Origin: CBDAPI01 sp965248635
GTDB taxonomy: Bacteria > Acidobacteriota > UBA6911 > RPQK01 > CBDAPI01
Reading direction: 5' to 3'
Assembly: GCA_965248635.1 (NCBI GenBank)
Contig: OZ252114.1
Coordinates: 3,720,001 to 3,784,000 of the forward strand
Length of the DNA stretch: 64,000 nucleotides
The notes under the pieces were generated by a model. That model worked only from the letters and a program-made list of their open reading frames with translations, ran no database searches and was not told the DNA's origin. Position 1 is the first letter of the stretch. Each line of letters begins with the position of its first letter. Below, in pieces: positions 61,712-64,000 of this stretch. The position numbers and the translations under genes were made by a program.

Positions 61712-62860
61712 ATGACGTCCAGATCCAACCTGGTTTGGCCTGGCTCAGCAATGTTGCTCGTCTGGCTTGCTTTTCTTCTCCAGATTCTTGCCCAGCCTCA
61801 AGCCCTGGCCCGCGTCGACGACCTGATCCGATCGGGTAAGGTGGCGGAGGCTCGCTTGCTCTTGGAGTCAGAGCTGCAGTCGAGAAACGAGTCCCCCCGA
61901 CTTTGGGCTTTACTGGGTTACGTGACGGTGCAGTTGGAAGACTGGTCGGCAGCGCAAGAAGCGTACCAGCGCGCTCTGGCCCTCTCACCCGATGACCAGA
62001 GTCTGCTCTTTGGACTGGCCTTCAGTCTGGCCCGCCTCGGCGAGCACGATCAAGCGATTGCTACTCTCGAGAGGAGCCTGAGTCTGGATCCCGAGAGCGC
62101 AGGTGTCATTTTCTTGCTGGGCCGCACTCAATTCGAGGCCGGGCTTTACGACGAGGCCATCCAGAACTTTGCAAAAGCGATCGAGAAGGAACCTGAGAAT
62201 GAGAGCTTCTATCTGGACTACGGGCAAGTACTGATCGACGGCAGGGCATTCAAGCAGGCCGAGCAAATCCTTCGCTACGGCCTGGGACACGTGCCGGATT
62301 CGGTCCGGATGCACTATTCGCTGGGCCTGGCCTCTAAAGAGCAGCTCAAGTTGAAGCAGGCAGTAGAGGAGTTCCGACGCGTCATCCAACTCGACCCTGC
62401 CTTTCCCGACGCGTACCTACACCTGGGGAACACTCTCGTCGAGACCGGAGATTTGGAGTCGGCCGAAGATACCTACAGAACCGCCCTGGGGAGGAATCCG
62501 GAGGATATTGCGAGCCACTATTTCTACGGCCTCCTGCTGAGTCAACAGGGTCGCTTGAAAGAGGCAAAATCGGAATTCGAAAGCTGTCTGGTCCTGGATG
62601 GTAGCAACGCTCTCGCCCATGCTCATCTGGGGAAGATCCTTCGGGAAACGGCTGAACTGGAGGCAGCCGAGGTCGAGCTGAAAAAGGCCCTCAGTTTAGA
62701 GCCTGAGCTGAAAATGGCCTACTTGGAGCTGGGCCAACTTTATGCCCGGAGCGGTCAGAGAGGGGAAGCCCAGAAAGCATTTGCGACCTACCGGGAGTTG
62801 GAAAAGAAACAACAAAACGAGAAGCAACCGGTGAGGGCGCTGATCGTGAGGGACCCGTAG
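61712..62860 (+). CDS. Exported tetratricopeptide (TPR) repeat protein
   Basis: A 382-residue protein: signal peptide around residues 13-30 (AMLLVWLAFLLQILAQPQA), then about nine TPR units, for example WALLGYVTVQLEDWSAAQEA, AYQRALALSPDDQSLLFGLA and AYLHLGNTLVETGDLESAED. It starts 18 bases after the ceramidase-like gene and its stop codon overlaps the GTG start of the FG-GAP protein by one base, a strong sign of coupled translation. TPR plus CRTAC1-type gene pairs recur in Acidobacteriota and related groups; their role, probably a periplasmic assembly or binding complex, is not known. Confidence 0.88.
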   Translation: MTSRSNLVWPGSAMLLVWLAFLLQILAQPQALARVDDLIRSGKVAEARLLLESELQSRNESPRLWALLGYVTVQLEDWSAAQEAYQRALALSPDDQSLLFGLAFSLARLGEHDQAIATLERSLSLDPESAGVIFLLGRTQFEAGLYDEAIQNFAKAIEKEPENESFYLDYGQVLIDGRAFKQAEQILRYGLGHVPDSVRMHYSLGLASKEQLKLKQAVEEFRRVIQLDPAFPDAYLHLGNTLVETGDLESAEDTYRTALGRNPEDIASHYFYGLLLSQQGRLKEAKSEFESCLVLDGSNALAHAHLGKILRETAELEAAEVELKKALSLEPELKMAYLELGQLYARSGQRGEAQKAFATYRELEKKQQNEKQPVRALIVRDP

Positions 62861-64000
62861 TGACGGTCCTGGGGGCCACGCTTCTCCTGCTCTTGGCTTC
62901 TGAGCCCAAAAGTCATGTCCTCTTAACGGATGTCAGTCGGTCGACGGGAATCGACTGGATTCATCGGGGAGGCCCCAGCCAGAGGACCAACATCCGGGGG
63001 CAGATTGGTAGCGGCCTGGCACTGCTGGACTATGACGGTGACGGCTGGCTAGACGTCTACTTCCTGTCGGGACAGGGGCCGTCGGGCCAGAGGGAAGGTA
63101 ATCGTCTTTATCGAAACAATCGAGACGGTACTTTTGCCAACGTCACCCGCTCCGCCGGCGTGGCTTATCGGGGCTGGAGTATGGGCGCATGCGTCGGCGA
63201 CTACAACGCGGACGGCTGGCCCGACCTCTATGTCACCAACCTGGGAGCAAACATCCTCTACCGCAACAACGGAGACGGCACCTTCGCGGATGTAACAGCC
63301 CAGGCGGGGATCGAGTGCCCCCATTTCAGTACCGGTGCCGCCTTCGCCGACTACGACCGTGACGGCGATCTGGATCTTTTTGTCTCCAACTACGTGGAAG
63401 CGGCCGACACCCTCACCCCAACGGGGGAGGACAAGTTGTGCGATTACTACGGCCTCAGGGTTCCCTGCGGCCCTCGAGGTCTAAGGGGAGAGCCTGATTT
63501 TCTGTACCGCAACCAGGGTGACGGGACCTTTGAAGACGTCTCAACCGCTGCAGGAGTTTCGGACCGGGAGCGATCTTACGGACTGGGTGTCACCTGGAGC
63601 GACATTGACGACGATGGAGACCAGGATTTGTTCGTGGCCAATGATCGAGGCTCGAACTATCTGTATTTGAACGACGGAAAAGGCAGGTTCGAAGAGAACG
63701 CTTTGCTCACTGGTGTGGCGGTTGGCTGGAATGGCCAGGCCCAGGCCTGCATGGGCGTGGACATCGTCGACTTCGATCTAGACGGCAGATTCGACCTCGT
63801 CGTGACCAACTTCTCCCGGGAGTTTAACGCCGTCTATCAGAACCTGGGCGGCGGATTCTTCTCGGACGTGTCTCAACGCTCGGGCCTGGGGCTCCCCAGC
63901 TTGCCCTTTGTGGCGTGGGGTACCAGGTTCTTCGACGTGGACAGTGACGGGGACCTGGATCTATTCGTTGCCAACGGCCACACTTACCCCCAGGTGGATG
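62860..64000 (+). CDS. CRTAC1/ASPIC-like FG-GAP (VCBS) repeat protein, runs off window end
   Basis: The GTG at 62860 overlaps the TPR stop codon. The first residues, VTVLGATLLLLLASEP, look like a signal peptide. At least 380 residues are present, with repeated calcium-binding FG-GAP units such as LALLDYDGDGWLDVYFLSG, VGDYNADGWPDLYVTNLG, FADYDRDGDLDLFVSNY, WSDIDDDGDQDLFVAND and FFDVDSDGDLDLFVANG. Each is followed by LYRNNGDGTFxDVT-type strands typical of CRTAC1 family propellers. The UnbV/ASPIC C-terminal domain expected in this family would lie beyond the window. Predicted location is periplasm or cell surface. Confidence 0.9.
   Translation, partial: MTVLGATLLLLLASEPKSHVLLTDVSRSTGIDWIHRGGPSQRTNIRGQIGSGLALLDYDGDGWLDVYFLSGQGPSGQREGNRLYRNNRDGTFANVTRSAGVAYRGWSMGACVGDYNADGWPDLYVTNLGANILYRNNGDGTFADVTAQAGIECPHFSTGAAFADYDRDGDLDLFVSNYVEAADTLTPTGEDKLCDYYGLRVPCGPRGLRGEPDFLYRNQGDGTFEDVSTAAGVSDRERSYGLGVTWSDIDDDGDQDLFVANDRGSNYLYLNDGKGRFEENALLTGVAVGWNGQAQACMGVDIVDFDLDGRFDLVVTNFSREFNAVYQNLGGGFFSDVSQRSGLGLPSLPFVAWGTRFFDVDSDGDLDLFVANGHTYPQVD

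Overview
This window is about 64 kb of GC-rich bacterial chromosome with no rRNA, tRNA or CRISPR that I can see. Gene content points to an Acidobacteriota-like heterotroph, probably from a host-associated or marine community. The evidence is an Oar-type TonB-dependent receptor with an N-terminal carboxypeptidase-regulatory domain, a CRTAC1/ASPIC-like FG-GAP protein next to a TPR protein, a PVC-type haem-binding CxxCH protein, a CehA/McbA hydrolase, a DUF1080 protein, a sulfatase, and many CocE/NonD alpha/beta hydrolases. The taxonomic call is inference from gene families only.

Layout. 1-9.6 kb: an IS1595-type transposase cut by the window edge, a frame-broken B12-binding radical SAM gene, a BNR-repeat protein, an M28 peptidase pseudogene, a C-terminally short AAA+ ATPase, a MetE-like protein and a frameshifted sulfatase preceded by a dapA-like remnant. 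9.6-15.8 kb: a CehA/McbA hydrolase, convergent with a tight three-gene operon of two GcvP-like subunits and an ATP-NAD-kinase/AcoX-like protein. 16-18.6 kb: a chimeric gene remnant and an ISAzo13-family insertion sequence. 18.6-34.4 kb: genes for amino-acid, D-amino-acid and amide breakdown (DSD1-type PLP enzyme, acetamidase, two amidohydrolases plus a fragment of a third, a threonine-dehydratase-like enzyme, an AGCS symporter, an Nramp-like transporter, two more MetE-like proteins) and the PVC-type cytochrome. 34.6-38.3 kb: a CocE hydrolase, an SDR and a patchwork of gene fragments. 38.4-53.1 kb: a long plus-strand run with an amino-acid permease, a glucarate-dehydratase-like enolase, an SMP-30 lactonase, a mutarotase-like protein, an SDR, four CocE hydrolases (two of them collinear duplicates) and a DUF1080 lipoprotein. 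53.2-64 kb: a threonine-dehydratase-like enzyme, the TonB receptor, another fragment graveyard, a serine beta-lactamase-like hydrolase, a ceramidase-like protein, a TPR protein and the FG-GAP protein running off the end.

Two themes stand out. The intact genes describe a scavenger: outer-membrane uptake, periplasmic or lipoprotein hydrolases for peptides, esters, amides, sulfate esters and sphingolipid-like substrates, inner-membrane symporters, then cytoplasmic deaminases, racemase-like enzymes and sugar-acid enzymes. The second theme is decay and shuffling: several genes carry single-base frameshifts or a nonsense codon, and at least ten short stretches are recognisable ends of genes joined to unrelated sequence. 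Some single-base lesions could be assembly errors, but the nonsense codon and the fragment junctions cannot be explained that way.

The best candidate for an undescribed system is the GcvP-like pair plus ATP-NAD-kinase-like gene at 11.6-15.7 kb, whose active-site motifs differ from normal glycine decarboxylase. Also notable are a 183-bp palindromic element that supplies the stop codon of the gene it abuts, a 29-bp perfect inverted repeat between convergent genes, and an A8 run joining the two halves of the ISAzo13 transposase.
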